Assembly (NCBI RefSeq): GCF_026184235.1
Contig: NZ_CP110806.1
Coordinates: 3,348,001 to 3,412,000 of the forward strand
Length of the DNA: 64,000 nucleotides
Direction of reading: 5' to 3'
Origin: Cellulomonas sp. S1-8
Lineage (GTDB): Bacteria > Actinomycetota > Actinomycetes > Actinomycetales > Cellulomonadaceae
Part shown: positions 27,837 through 36,766 of the stretch, piece after piece
Position numbering within the stretch: position 1 is the first letter of the stretch
Layout of the letters: each line of letters opens with the position of its first letter
The notes under the pieces: generated by a model
Databases searched by the model: none
The model's input: the letters and a program-made list of their open reading frames with translations, nothing else
What the model was told of the DNA's origin: nothing
Position numbers and translations under genes: made by a program

Positions 27837-28703
27837 ATGACCGTCTCGACCCGCACCCTCGACGTCCCCGGGGCCGTCCTCACGTACGACGTCGCCAACC
27901 CCGCGACCCCGTCGGCGGCGCCCGCGCTGCTGCTCATCGGCTCGCCGATGGGTGCCGGCGGGTTCGGCACGCTGCGCTCGTCCTTCGACGACCGCGTCGT
28001 GGTCACCTACGACCCGCGGGGCGTGGAGCGCAGCACGCTCGCACCCGGCGCCGCGCCGACGGCGCCGGGCACGCACGGCGACGACCTGCACCGGCTCGTC
28101 GAGGCGCTCGGCGGCGGCCCGGTCGACGTCTTCGCGTCCAGCGGCGGCGCGGTGAACGCGCTCGCCTGGGTGGCCGCGCACCCCGAGGACGTCGGGACGC
28201 TCGTCGCGCACGAGCCTCCCCTGCCCTCGGCGCTCCCCGACGCGGCGGAGGCGTCCGCCGCGATGCTGGCGCTGCACGAGACCTACCTGCGCCAGGGCTG
28301 GGGTCACGCGATGGCCGGGTTCATCGCCCTCGTCTCGCACGAGGGGCCCGTCCCGGCGGACTGGGCGCAGCGACCCGCACCCGACCCGGCGGCGTTCGGC
28401 CTGCCCACGCAGGACGACGGGACCCGCGAGGACCCGATGTTCGCCGCCAACATGGTCACGCTGAACACGTACGCGGTCGACGTCGACGCCGTGCGAGCGG
28501 CCCCGACGCGGGTGGTCGTCGCGGTCGGCGCCGAGTCGGGCGAGACCCTCGCCGCCCGCGGCGCGCGGGCCGTCGCCGCGGCGCTGGGGGGCGAGGCCGT
28601 CGTGATGCCGGGCGACCACGGGGCGTTCCTCGGCGGGGAGTACGGGCAGACGGGCGTGCCGGACCAGTTCGCTCCCGCACTGCGTACGCTCCTGGCGGGC
28701 TGA
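27837..28703 (+). CDS. alpha/beta hydrolase
   Basis: A 288-residue alpha/beta-hydrolase-fold enzyme. The oxyanion region (LLLIGSPMGAGGFGTL), nucleophile elbow (VDVFASSGGAVNALAW, Ser in SSGG) and catalytic His (VVMPGDHGAFLGGEYGQ) are visible; TYDPRGVERS is the usual strand-4 motif. The elbow reads xSSGG rather than the common GxSxG, as in several actinobacterial members. ATG 27837 has GCAGGAG upstream. Substrate unknown. Confidence 0.88.
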   Translation: MTVSTRTLDVPGAVLTYDVANPATPSAAPALLLIGSPMGAGGFGTLRSSFDDRVVVTYDPRGVERSTLAPGAAPTAPGTHGDDLHRLVEALGGGPVDVFASSGGAVNALAWVAAHPEDVGTLVAHEPPLPSALPDAAEASAAMLALHETYLRQGWGHAMAGFIALVSHEGPVPADWAQRPAPDPAAFGLPTQDDGTREDPMFAANMVTLNTYAVDVDAVRAAPTRVVVAVGAESGETLAARGARAVAAALGGEAVVMPGDHGAFLGGEYGQTGVPDQFAPALRTLLAG

Positions 28704-28762
28704 TCCGTCCACCGGGGGCACCTGCGCGCGCCGTCCGGGGGCGCGTCGGGCAGGATCGGCGC

Positions 28763-29737
28763 GTGCGCAGACGGTCGCGGCTCGTCGTCCCCCTGGTCCT
28801 GGTCGCGCTCGCGCTCACCCCGGTGGCCCTGGTCGGCACGTGGGCGCGCGCGACGCTCTTCGACACGGAGGACTGGCAGCGGCTGGTCGAGCCGCTCGCC
28901 TCCGACCCGCAGGTCCAGGACGCGGTGTCCGCCCGCGTCGAGGACGGCGTCCTCGCGGCGCTGCCCGTCGACGACCTCGTCGGGCTGCTGCCCGGCACGC
29001 TGGGCGACGACGCCGCCGCGGAGGTCGAGCGCCGCATCGGGGAGGTCGCGCGGGACGGCTCGGCGAGCGCCGTCGGGTCGGACGCGTTCGCGTCGGCCTG
29101 GGTGACCGTCAACCGCACGTTCCACTCCCAGCTCGTCGGGACGCTGCGCGACGACCCGGACGCGATGGGTCGGGTCGACGACGAGGGCCGGCTCACGTTC
29201 GACCTGTCGGGGGTCACGGACACCGTGCGCGCGGCCGTGGTCACGGCGGGCGTCCCGGAGCAGCTCGTGCCCCGCATCACGGTCGTCGTCCCGGTGCTCG
29301 ACGGCGGGACGACCGAGCGGCTGCAGCAGACCGTGGGCAACGCCGACCGCGCCGCGGGCTGGGCGCCGTGGGTCGGCGTGCTCGCCGCGATCGGCGCGGT
29401 CGCCCTGGCGCGGCGCCGTGCGCGCGCGCTCGCGTGGGTCGCCGGTGCCGTGGCGCTCGGCGCGCTGGCGGTGGTCGTGGGCGTGCGCGTGACGCGCGCC
29501 GCCGTCCTCGCCGGGCCGGCCGCGGCGTTCCTCGGTGACCGCGTCGTCGCGCTCGTCGTGGACCACGTCACCGCGAACCTGCTGACCACCACCTGGTGGG
29601 CGGGGGGCGTCGCGCTCGTCGTGCTGCTGGCCGCGGCCGTCGTCGACGCGACCGGGGGCCGGACGTCAGGGGCTGCTGAGCACCGCGTCCACGATCACGA
29701 TCAGCATCGCGCCCGTCGAGGCCAGAAGACCCCGTAG
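28763..29737 (+). CDS. conserved-looking membrane protein with large extracytoplasmic domain, function unknown
   Basis: A 324-residue protein with an N-terminal transmembrane helix (LVVPLVLVALALTPVALVGTW), an extracytoplasmic domain of about 170 residues containing WQRLVEPLASDPQVQDAVS, AWVTVNRTFHSQLVGTLRDD and LPGTLGDDAA, then three or four helices (VGVLAAIGAVALA, GALAVVVGVRVT, WWAGGVALVVLLAAAV). This layout is common among unannotated actinobacterial integral-membrane proteins. GTG 28763 lies 6 nt after CAGGAT (leaderless). The last 30 residues are polar and overlap an opposite-strand small ORF, so the true end is less certain. Confidence 0.75.
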   Translation: MRRRSRLVVPLVLVALALTPVALVGTWARATLFDTEDWQRLVEPLASDPQVQDAVSARVEDGVLAALPVDDLVGLLPGTLGDDAAAEVERRIGEVARDGSASAVGSDAFASAWVTVNRTFHSQLVGTLRDDPDAMGRVDDEGRLTFDLSGVTDTVRAAVVTAGVPEQLVPRITVVVPVLDGGTTERLQQTVGNADRAAGWAPWVGVLAAIGAVALARRRARALAWVAGAVALGALAVVVGVRVTRAAVLAGPAAAFLGDRVVALVVDHVTANLLTTTWWAGGVALVVLLAAAVVDATGGRTSGAAEHRVHDHDQHRARRGQKTP

Positions 29738-29770
29738 CGCCCAGACCAGCGTCCGCGTGTGGACCCGCAC
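29666..29770 (-). CDS. possible 34-residue membrane peptide
   Basis: Short frame GTG 29770 to TGA 29666 encoding VRVHTRTLVWALRGLLASTG followed by AMLIVIVDAVLSSP. The hydrophobic part forms one plausible transmembrane helix, and GGGAGGGAGC stands 5 nt before the start, better than random. It overlaps the 3' end of the convergent membrane-protein gene by 72 nt. No family known. Confidence 0.35.
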   Translation of the reverse strand: MRVHTRTLVWALRGLLASTGAMLIVIVDAVLSSP

Positions 29771-30054
29771 GGCGACGCTCCCTCCCGCGCGTCACCGTTG
29801 ACGCGCTGAGCAGAAAGTTACGACGACCGGAGCGTGAACACCGAACGACGCGAGGGTGAATTCGCACGTCAGCAGGCGTTCGGGCCGGTTCAGGGCTCCT
29901 GGCCCCGCGTGCTGCGGCCGCGTCGCCTGCCGCCTCCTCGTGCGAGCGTCGTCATGCTCGATGCTCGACGCGTCGCCGTCTCCTCCCTTGACGCCGGCCC
30001 GCCAGGCCCGGGATCGTCTCCGCAGCGTGCGAGTCGGAGCAGACAGCAGGGGGT

Positions 30055-30561
30055 GTGGTGACCAGCTGGCGCAGGGCCCTGTCCATGGGCGGCAGCGTGG
30101 CGGCCGTGGTGCTGCTGACGTCGTGCGCCGCGCCGGTGCCGACGGCAGAGTCGGACGTGTTCGACGGCCTGGACCCGTCGGTGGTCCAGGAGGTGATGGA
30201 CAACCCGGTGGCGTGGGGGAAGGTGCTCGACGAGGACGAGGCGACCCGCGCGAGCATGGCGCAGGGCATCGTCCGCAACTTCGTGCAGTGCCGCGGTGCC
30301 TACGAGGCGTACCTGTCGTGGGTCACCGACGGTGAGACGCCCGACGTGCCGGAGCCATCCGCACCGACCCGTCCGATCGAGCCGGCGCACACCGCGATCG
30401 AGCAGTCGCAGGCCGTCATCGAGGCTGCGATCGCGTCAGGTGACCCCGCCCGGCTCCGCGACGTACTCGTGGGGGAGGCGCGGTGCGGGATGTGGATCCC
30501 GCTCGAGGCGGGCGACCCCGACGGACCGAAGATCGCCGACGCCGTGCGGGCGCTGACGTGA
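30055..30561 (+). CDS. hypothetical lipoprotein
   Basis: A 168-residue protein with a lipoprotein signal (SMGGSVAAVVLLTSCAAPVP; lipid-modified Cys in LTSC). The mature part is acidic and helical, with two further Cys residues (FVQCRGAYEAY, GEARCGMWIPL) that could form a disulfide outside the cell. No family recognised. Start is GTG 30055 or the adjacent GTG 30058; no clear RBS. The 284 bases before it (29771-30054) hold no gene I can support. Confidence 0.7.
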   Translation: MVTSWRRALSMGGSVAAVVLLTSCAAPVPTAESDVFDGLDPSVVQEVMDNPVAWGKVLDEDEATRASMAQGIVRNFVQCRGAYEAYLSWVTDGETPDVPEPSAPTRPIEPAHTAIEQSQAVIEAAIASGDPARLRDVLVGEARCGMWIPLEAGDPDGPKIADAVRALT

Positions 30562-30565
30562 CGAG

Positions 30566-30597
30566 GGCGGGTGCCCGGCCGCAGCCGGGCACCCGCC
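30566..30597. terminator. bidirectional terminator between lipoprotein gene and araA
   Basis: Perfect 14-bp stem GGCGGGTGCCCGGC / GCCGGGCACCCGCC with a 4-nt loop, placed between convergent genes. Confidence 0.8.
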
Positions 30598-30616
30598 GCA
30601 CGATCGAGGCCAGGGC

Positions 30617-32125
30617 TCAGAAGCCCTGCGCGACCCGGTAGTACACCTGGTTCCACCGCACCTGGTCGGCGAACCCGCGGCGGGTGGTCGCCTCGTCGAT
30701 GACGAGCAGCTCGGTGCGAGCCAGGTCGGCGAAGATCTCCCACGCCTCGATGCCCACGGCCGTGCTCATCACCGTGTGGTGCGAGCCGCCGGCGGTCAGC
30801 CAGCACTCGGACGACGTCGCGAAGTCCGGGCGAGGCTCCCAGACGGCGCGCGCGACGGGCAGGTGCGGCAGGTCGGCCGTCGGCGGGACGACGTCGACGA
30901 CGTTGGCCGTCAGGCGGAACCGGTCGCGCATGTCCGCCAGCGACACCACGACGCCCGGGCCGGCGTCGGCGCTGAAGACCATGCGGACCGGGTCCTCCTT
31001 GCCGCCGATGCCCAGCGGGTGGATCTCCACGCGCGGCGTCGACGTGGTCAGCGACGGGCAGACCTCGAGCATGTGCGCGCCGAGGATCTTCTCGGCGCCC
31101 GGCGTCAGGTCGTACGTATAGTCCTCCATGAGCGACGCGCCGCCGGGCAGCCCGGCGCCCATCACCTTGGCGACGCGGACCAGCACGGCCGTCTTCCAGT
31201 CGCCCTCGGCACCGAAGCCGTAGCCCTTGCCCATGAGCCGCTGCACGGCCAGGCCGGGCAGCTGGCGCAGGTCGCCCAGGTCCTCGAAGTTCGTGGTGAA
31301 CGCGATCGCGCCGCGCTCGGTGAGGAAGCCCTCGATCGCGATCTCCTGGCGGGCCGCGTACCGCAGCGACTCGTGGCGGTCGCCCCCGGCGCGCAGCTCC
31401 GGGACGACGTCGTACAGGTCCTCGTACTCGGCGACCAGCGCGTCGACCGCAGCGTCGTCGACGGCCGCCACCGCCACGACCAGGTCGTTCACGGCCCACG
31501 TGTTGACCGACACGCCCAGGCGGATCTCCGCCTCGGTCTTGTCGCCCTCGGTGACCGCGACGTTGCGCATGTTGTCGCCGAACCGCACGAGGCGCAGGTC
31601 CTGCGACGCCTGCCAGCCCGCGGCCGCGCGCACCCACGTGCCGATGCGTGCGGTGACGGCCGGGTTCGACACGTGGCCCGACACCGTGGTCCGGGCCAGG
31701 CCCAGGCGCGTCGCGATGTACGCGTACTCGCGGTCGCCGTGCGCGGCCTGGTTGAGGTTCATGAAGTCGAAGTCGATGGTGTCCCACGGCAGCTCGACGT
31801 TGGCCTGCGTGTGCAGGTGCAGCAGCGGCTTGCGCAGCAGGTCCAGGCCCGTGATCCACATCTTCGCCGGGCTGAACGTGTGCATCCACGTGATCACGCC
31901 GAGGACCCGGTCGTCGGCGTTGGCGTCGAGCATCGCGCGGCGGATGGACTCGGAGTCCTTCAGGACGGGCTTCCAGACGACCGTCGCCGGGACGTCGCCG
32001 GACGCGTCGAGCGCCGCCGCGACCTCCTGCGACTGCGCGGCGACCTGCGCCAGCGTCTCCTCGCCGTAGAGGTCCTGCGAGCCGGTGAGGAACCAGATCT
32101 CCTGGTCGGGGTAGGCCTTGCTCAT
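30617..32125 (-). CDS. araA: L-arabinose isomerase AraA
   Basis: Converts L-arabinose to L-ribulose. The 502-residue product is full length and shows family signatures: [16 protein letters not shown] at the N-terminus, [59 protein letters not shown] and the metal-site region HMLEVCPSL and [10 protein letters not shown]. The ATG at 32125 overlaps the araD stop as ATGA, so it is the coupled last gene of the arabinose operon (regulator, araB-like kinase, araD, araA). Confidence 0.97.
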   Translation of the reverse strand: MSKAYPDQEIWFLTGSQDLYGEETLAQVAAQSQEVAAALDASGDVPATVVWKPVLKDSESIRRAMLDANADDRVLGVITWMHTFSPAKMWITGLDLLRKPLLHLHTQANVELPWDTIDFDFMNLNQAAHGDREYAYIATRLGLARTTVSGHVSNPAVTARIGTWVRAAAGWQASQDLRLVRFGDNMRNVAVTEGDKTEAEIRLGVSVNTWAVNDLVVAVAAVDDAAVDALVAEYEDLYDVVPELRAGGDRHESLRYAARQEIAIEGFLTERGAIAFTTNFEDLGDLRQLPGLAVQRLMGKGYGFGAEGDWKTAVLVRVAKVMGAGLPGGASLMEDYTYDLTPGAEKILGAHMLEVCPSLTTSTPRVEIHPLGIGGKEDPVRMVFSADAGPGVVVSLADMRDRFRLTANVVDVVPPTADLPHLPVARAVWEPRPDFATSSECWLTAGGSHHTVMSTAVGIEAWEIFADLARTELLVIDEATTRRGFADQVRWNQVYYRVAQGF

Positions 32126-32874
32126 CGTGCGTCTCCTTCGACGGGCTCTGCGGCGCTGGTCTGCTGGCCGTAGACGTTCTGGTACCGGGCGTACAGCGAG
32201 TCGATGTCGTCCTGCGCGATCGGCAGCGGCTCACCGAGCTGCCGGCTGATGTGCACGGTCCGCGCGACCTCCTCGACCATGACCGCGGCCTTCACCGCGG
32301 CCTTGGCGTCCTTGCCGATCGTGAACGGGCCGTGGTTGCGCATGAGCACCGCGGGGCTGCGCGAGTCGCGCAGCGTCTCGACGATCCCGCGGCCGATCGA
32401 GTTGTCGCCGATGAGCGCGAACGGCCCTACGGGGATGTCCCCCCCGAACTCGTCGGCCATCATCGTCAGCACGCACGGCACCGGCTCGGCGCGCGCCGCC
32501 CAGGCGGTCGCGTACGTCGAGTGCGTGTGCACCACTCCCCCGACGTGGGGCAGGTGCGTGTACACGTACGCGTGCGCGGCCGTGTCCGACGACGGCCCGC
32601 GCGTGCCCTCGACGAGGGCGCCCTCGAGGTCGCACACCACCATCGACTCGGGCGTCAGCTCGTCGTACGTCACGCCCGACGGCTTGATGACGAGCAGGTC
32701 GCGCGCGCTCGGGCCGGCGGGGTCGACGACGACGCGCTGCGACACGTTGCCCGCCGTCCACACGACCAGGCCCCAGCGGGGCAGCTCGGCGTGCAGCGCG
32801 GCGACCACCTCGCGGACGCGCGCCACCTCCTCGCGGACGGCGGGCGCGTAGGCGTCCAGGGCGGTGACGGTCAT
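32122..32874 (-). CDS. araD: L-ribulose-5-phosphate 4-epimerase AraD
   Basis: Class II aldolase-fold Zn enzyme producing D-xylulose 5-phosphate. The 250-residue protein has the substrate loop TAGNVSQR, phosphate-binding [12 protein letters not shown] and [15 protein letters not shown], the zinc His pair in [15 protein letters not shown] and the third His in [17 protein letters not shown] 32874 has GCAGGAGGCC upstream. The araB-like gene ends 92 nt upstream; araA overlaps its end. Confidence 0.96.
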   Translation of the reverse strand: MTVTALDAYAPAVREEVARVREVVAALHAELPRWGLVVWTAGNVSQRVVVDPAGPSARDLLVIKPSGVTYDELTPESMVVCDLEGALVEGTRGPSSDTAAHAYVYTHLPHVGGVVHTHSTYATAWAARAEPVPCVLTMMADEFGGDIPVGPFALIGDNSIGRGIVETLRDSRSPAVLMRNHGPFTIGKDAKAAVKAAVMVEEVARTVHISRQLGEPLPIAQDDIDSLYARYQNVYGQQTSAAEPVEGDAR

Positions 32875-32966
32875 GCGGCCTCCTGCGTTCGTCCCCGCGG
32901 CGGCGGGGCTGGATGGTCGGTTCGGCGCGACGGGCGCCGGTGGGCGTCCGCGCGGAGCGTCGGGGG

Positions 32967-34583
32967 TCAGAGCACCTCGGTGGCGAGGCGCTCGACGGCC
33001 AGGCCGGCCTCGTAGCGCTCGAGGTAGGTGGCGTAGCCGGCGACGTCGGCCGGGTCGGGCTGCACGACGTCGATCTCGGCGTCCGCGAAGACGCGCGTCG
33101 TCAGGTACGTGCCGAGGTCCTGCGTCGCCCCGCTCGCGAGGTAGCCGGCGAGCACCGCGATCCCCCACGCGCCGCCCTCGCCCGCGGTGCGTCCGACGGC
33201 GACGGGGGCGCCGACGGCCGCGGCGAGCAGCCGCTGCGCGACGCCCGCGGTCCGGAACAGGCCGCCGTGGGCGTACATCGTGTCGACCTCGACGCCCTCG
33301 GCCGCGAGGATCCGCATGCCCAGGCTCAGGGTGCCGAACGCGCCGTACACCTGCGTGCGGACGACGTTGGCGAGCGTGAGCCGGCTGTCGGGGGTCCGCA
33401 CGATCAACGGACGCCCCTGGTCCAGGCCCGTGATCGGCTCGCCCGCCAGGTAGTTGTACGCGAGCAGCCCGCCGCCGTCGGCGTCGCCGTCGAGCGCCTC
33501 GCGCAGCAGGACGCCGAAGACCTCGTCGGCGCCCGCGTCGGACCCCAGCGCGGTGGCGAAGCGGCCGAACACGCCGGCCCACTCCCCCAGCTCGCTCGCG
33601 CCGTTGTTGCAGTGGACCATCGCGACGAGGTCCCCCGCGGGCGTCGTCACCAGGTCGATCTCGTGGTGCACGGCCGCGAGCGGCTGCTCGAGCACGACCA
33701 TCGCGAAGATGCTGGTCCCGACGCTGATGTTGGCCGTGCGCGGGGCGACGGACGCGGTCGCGACCATGCCGGTGCCCGCGTCGCCCTCCGGCGGGCACAG
33801 CGGCGTGCCGGCGCGCAGCGTGCCCGTCGGGTCGAGCAGGGCGGCGCCCTCGTCGGTCAGCCGGCCGGCCTCCTGGCCCGCGACCAGGACGTCGGGCAGC
33901 AGGTCGGCGAGGTGGTCGACGGGCAGGCGGTCGGCGACGAGGCCGTCGACGCGCGCGAGAAGGTCGGCGTCGTAGTCGCGCGTCGCGGGGTCGACCGGGA
34001 ACATGCCGGACGCGTCGCCGACGCCGAGGACCTTGCGGCCCGTCAGGCGCCAGTGCACGTACCCGGCGAGCGTCGTGACGAAGCGGACGTCCGCGACGTG
34101 CGGCTCGGCGTCGAGCACGGCCTGGTGCAGGTGCGCGACCGACCAGCGCAGCGGGATGTTGTAGCCGAGCAGCTCGGTGAGCTCGGCGGCCGCCGCGCCC
34201 GTCGACGTGTTGCGCCACGTGCGGAACGGCACGAGCAGGTCGTCGTCGGCGTCGAACGCGAGGTAGCCGTGCATCATCGCCGAGACGCCGATGGCGGCGA
34301 GCGACGTCGGGCGCACGCCGTGGCGCTGCTCGGCGTCGGCCAGCAGGTCGGCGACCGCGGCGCGCAGGCCGTCCCACACGGCGTCCAGCGCGTAGGTCCA
34401 GGTGCCGTCGACGAGCTGGTTCTCCCAGGCGTGGCCGCCGCTCGCGAGCGGCACGTGGTCCTCGCCCACGAGGACCGCCTTGATGCGCGTCGACCCGAGC
34501 TCGATGCCGAGGGTCGCGCGGCCCTGCTCGAGGGCCTCGCGGGCCGTGCCTCCGAGGGCGTCGGCCCCGTGCTGCTGCGCCAT
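32967..34583 (-). CDS. araB: FGGY-family ribulokinase/xylulokinase-like sugar kinase (AraB role)
   Basis: ATP-dependent kinase expected to phosphorylate L-ribulose. The 538-residue protein has the FGGY N-terminal phosphate loop LGIELGSTRIKAVLV, the segment VSAMMHGYLAFD and the C-terminal ATPase core (MYAHGGLFRTAGVAQRLLAA). It resembles the xylulokinase-like ATPase that replaces classical AraB in several Gram-positive ara operons, so substrate is inferred from operon context. ATG 34583 has AAGGGAGCA upstream. A 16-bp operator lies 80 nt upstream. Confidence 0.85.
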   Translation of the reverse strand: MAQQHGADALGGTAREALEQGRATLGIELGSTRIKAVLVGEDHVPLASGGHAWENQLVDGTWTYALDAVWDGLRAAVADLLADAEQRHGVRPTSLAAIGVSAMMHGYLAFDADDDLLVPFRTWRNTSTGAAAAELTELLGYNIPLRWSVAHLHQAVLDAEPHVADVRFVTTLAGYVHWRLTGRKVLGVGDASGMFPVDPATRDYDADLLARVDGLVADRLPVDHLADLLPDVLVAGQEAGRLTDEGAALLDPTGTLRAGTPLCPPEGDAGTGMVATASVAPRTANISVGTSIFAMVVLEQPLAAVHHEIDLVTTPAGDLVAMVHCNNGASELGEWAGVFGRFATALGSDAGADEVFGVLLREALDGDADGGGLLAYNYLAGEPITGLDQGRPLIVRTPDSRLTLANVVRTQVYGAFGTLSLGMRILAAEGVEVDTMYAHGGLFRTAGVAQRLLAAAVGAPVAVGRTAGEGGAWGIAVLAGYLASGATQDLGTYLTTRVFADAEIDVVQPDPADVAGYATYLERYEAGLAVERLATEVL

Positions 34584-34662
34584 CGCGTGCTGCTCCCTTC
34601 CGGGCTCCGTCGCCCGGTGTCGCCGTCGCCGGGCGGGTGCTCGTCGCGCCCGCGCCTCGCTG

Positions 34663-34678
34663 ATGTTAACGCTCACAT
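34663..34678. promoter_or_regulatory. LacI/AraR-type operator upstream of the arabinose operon
   Basis: Imperfect 16-bp palindrome, minus strand ATGTGAGCGTTAACAT, with a central CG and AT-rich ends in an otherwise GC-rich region. It lies between the LacI-type gene and the araB-like start, the expected position for autogenous control by the adjacent regulator. Confidence 0.7.
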
Positions 34679-34701
34679 GGAGCGCGTGCCAACCCTTCCC
34701 G

Positions 34702-35775
34702 TCAGGTCCCGCCCGCCGCGTCGCGCGGGGCCGACGACCGCCGCACCACCAGCTCGGGCGCGATCGGGTGGTGCTCCGCCGACGCCCCCGCCAGCGCGTC
34801 CACGACCGACTGCACCGCCCGCCTGCCGAGGTCGTCGAACCCCTGCCGCACGGTCGTGAGAGGCGGGTGGTAGAACGCGGTGCCGGGCTCGTCGTCGAAC
34901 CCCACGACCGCGACGTCCTGCGGCACCCGCACACCGGCCTGCGCGAACGCCGCCAGCAGACCCAGCGCCAGCTGGTCGTTCGCGGCGAACACCGCGTCCG
35001 GCAGGCCCTCGCGGACCAGGTCGCCGCCGACCGCGAACCCGTCGGCCGCGGACCACCCGCCCGTGCGGTGCTCCGGCACCGGCAGGCCGGCGTCCTGCAG
35101 CGCCTCGCGCCACCCCCGCAGGCGGTCCCGCGCGTCGTACCACTCCTGCGGGCCCGCGACGTGGACGACGTCGCGCCGGCCCGTGGCGATCAGGTGCTCG
35201 GTCGCGAGCCGCCCGCCCACGACCTGGTCGACGGCCACCGTCGGCAGGTCGGCGCCCTCGCGACCGGACGACACCAGCACCACCGGCACCGGCAGGTGCA
35301 CCCCGCCGACCGCGTCGACCGTCCCGCTGCGCGGCGCCACGACGACCACGCCGTCGACCCCCTGGGCCAGGAAGTGCTCGACCGCCGCGACGACCTCACC
35401 CCCGCTGAAGTCGCGCAACGTCGCCACCGACACGTAGAAGCCCGCGTCGCGCGCGGCCTGCTCGAACGCGACGAGCGTGCTGGTCGGACCGAACAGCGCG
35501 GTCGCCGGCGTGATCACGCCGAGCGTCCCGGTACGGCGCGTCACCAGCGCGCGCGCCGCGAGGTTGGGCCGGTACCCGAGCGTCGCGATGGCCTCCACGA
35601 CCCGCTCGCGCGTCGCCGGGCGCACGCTCGGGTGGTCGTTGAGCACGCGCGACACCGTCTGGTGGCTGACGCCCGCGAGCGCCGCCACGTCGTTCATCGC
35701 CGGGGGCCGGCCGTCGCGTGACCGGTGCGCAGGCGTGGGACGTGCGGCAGCGGCCGGGCGGGGGTCCACGGTCAC
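34702..35775 (-). CDS. LacI family regulator, probable arabinose-operon repressor
   Basis: A 357-residue regulator: basic N-terminal extension of about 26 residues, helix-turn-helix (MNDVAALAGVSHQTVSRVLN, DHPSVRPATRERV), hinge YRPNLAARALVTRRTGTLGV, then the effector domain (GVVVVAPRSG, DAVFAANDQLALGLLAAF, VAVVGFDDEPGTAFYHP). GTG 35775 begins 3 nt after the proC stop, suggesting coupling; ATG 35697 is an alternative without an RBS. Position just upstream of the kinase gene and of a LacI-type operator points to control of arabinose use. Confidence 0.88.
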   Translation of the reverse strand: MTVDPRPAAAARPTPAHRSRDGRPPAMNDVAALAGVSHQTVSRVLNDHPSVRPATRERVVEAIATLGYRPNLAARALVTRRTGTLGVITPATALFGPTSTLVAFEQAARDAGFYVSVATLRDFSGGEVVAAVEHFLAQGVDGVVVVAPRSGTVDAVGGVHLPVPVVLVSSGREGADLPTVAVDQVVGGRLATEHLIATGRRDVVHVAGPQEWYDARDRLRGWREALQDAGLPVPEHRTGGWSAADGFAVGGDLVREGLPDAVFAANDQLALGLLAAFAQAGVRVPQDVAVVGFDDEPGTAFYHPPLTTVRQGFDDLGRRAVQSVVDALAGASAEHHPIAPELVVRRSSAPRDAAGGT

Positions 35776-35778
35776 GGG

Positions 35779-36603
35779 TCAGCCCGCGCCGAGCTCGCGC
35801 GAGCGGTCGGCGGCCGCACGCACCGCCGCGACGAGGCCGGCCCGGACCGCGTGCGCGTCGAGCGCCGCGACGCCCGCGACGGTCGTGCCGCCGGGCGACG
35901 ACACCCGCTCGCGCAGGACGACCGGGTGCTCGCCGCTCTGCGCGACCATCGCCGCCGCGCCCTCGACGGTCGCGACCGCGAGCCGCGACGCCAGGTCCCG
36001 CGGGAGCCCCAGCAGCACGCCCGCCTCGGCCAGCGCGTCGATCACGTAGAACGCGTACGCGGGACCCGAGCCCGACAGGGCGGTCACCGCGTCGAGGTGC
36101 TTCTCCGCGACCCGTTCGACGAGGCCCGTCGCCGCCAGCATCCGCTCGACGAGCGCGAGGTGCGCGTCGTCCGCGGCGGCGCCCGGAGCGATGCCGCTGG
36201 CACCCTTGCCGATGAGCGCCGGCGTGTTCGGCATGACCCGCACGACCGGCGTCCCGGCGGGCAGGGCGTCCTCGTAGACCCGCAGCGGCACCCCCGCCGC
36301 GACGCTCACGACCAGGGCGCCTGCGCGCAGCACCGGGGCGATGTCCGCGAGCACGGCCGGGACGACGTCCGGCTTGACTGCCAGCAGCACCACGTCGGCC
36401 GACGCCACCGCGTCCCGGTTGTCCGCGACCCGCACGCCGTGCTCCTGCGCGAGCGCCGCCGCCCGGCCCGCGTCCTGGTCGGCGACGACGACCCGCTCGG
36501 CGTCCCAGCCGCCCTGCCGCAGCGCCGCCACGAGCGTGCCGCCCATGACCCCGCCGCCGAGCACCGCCACGAGGGGCGTCGCCCCCGGGTCCTGCGTGGT
36601 CAT
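35779..36603 (-). CDS. proC: pyrroline-5-carboxylate reductase ProC
   Basis: Last step of proline synthesis, NAD(P)H-dependent. The 274-residue protein shows the Rossmann loop VAVLGGGVMGGTLVAALRQG, the VLLAVKPDVV strand, RVMPNTPALIGKGASGI, and the ProC signature in TALSGSGPAYAFYVIDALAEAG with the C-terminal LRERVSSPGGTTVAGVAAL. ATG 36603 has GGAGGCC upstream. The LacI-type gene follows almost directly, which may place the regulator partly under proC transcription. Confidence 0.96.
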   Translation of the reverse strand: MTTQDPGATPLVAVLGGGVMGGTLVAALRQGGWDAERVVVADQDAGRAAALAQEHGVRVADNRDAVASADVVLLAVKPDVVPAVLADIAPVLRAGALVVSVAAGVPLRVYEDALPAGTPVVRVMPNTPALIGKGASGIAPGAAADDAHLALVERMLAATGLVERVAEKHLDAVTALSGSGPAYAFYVIDALAEAGVLLGLPRDLASRLAVATVEGAAAMVAQSGEHPVVLRERVSSPGGTTVAGVAALDAHAVRAGLVAAVRAAADRSRELGAG

Positions 36604-36684
36604 GGTGGCCTCCGTCGCGCCGGCGGCCGCAGGCTCGCGACCGGGACGAGCCTACTGGCGCGTCCGGCGCGCGCGGGTGCGCGT

Positions 36685-36740
36685 CGAACCACGTGTCCGG
36701 TGGCTCCTGGCGGACCAGGAGCCACCGGATGCGTGGTTCG
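36685..36740. repeat. 56-bp palindromic element (copy 3), proC/efflux operon intergenic
   Basis: Inverted repeat with 26-nt arms (36685-36710, 36715-36740; 24 of 26 positions pair, the two mismatches adjacent) and a 4-nt loop. It begins CGAACCACG and ends CGTGGTTCG. It lies 26 bp beyond the 3' end of the efflux operon and could end its transcription, but it is far longer than the other terminators here and has the same total length as the elements at 4561 and 61912. Confidence 0.85.
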
Positions 36741-36766
36741 TCGTCGGGCCGCGGTGCCGCCCCTCC

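Noticed and set aside
29771..30054. Possible tRNA or small RNA in the 284-bp gap
   Set aside because: No acceptor-stem pairing, T-loop consensus or strong hairpin could be found; nothing supportable is seen there.
36685..36740. Integron attC site
   Set aside because: The size and palindromic form are similar, but the terminal core sites expected of attC and any integrase are missing.
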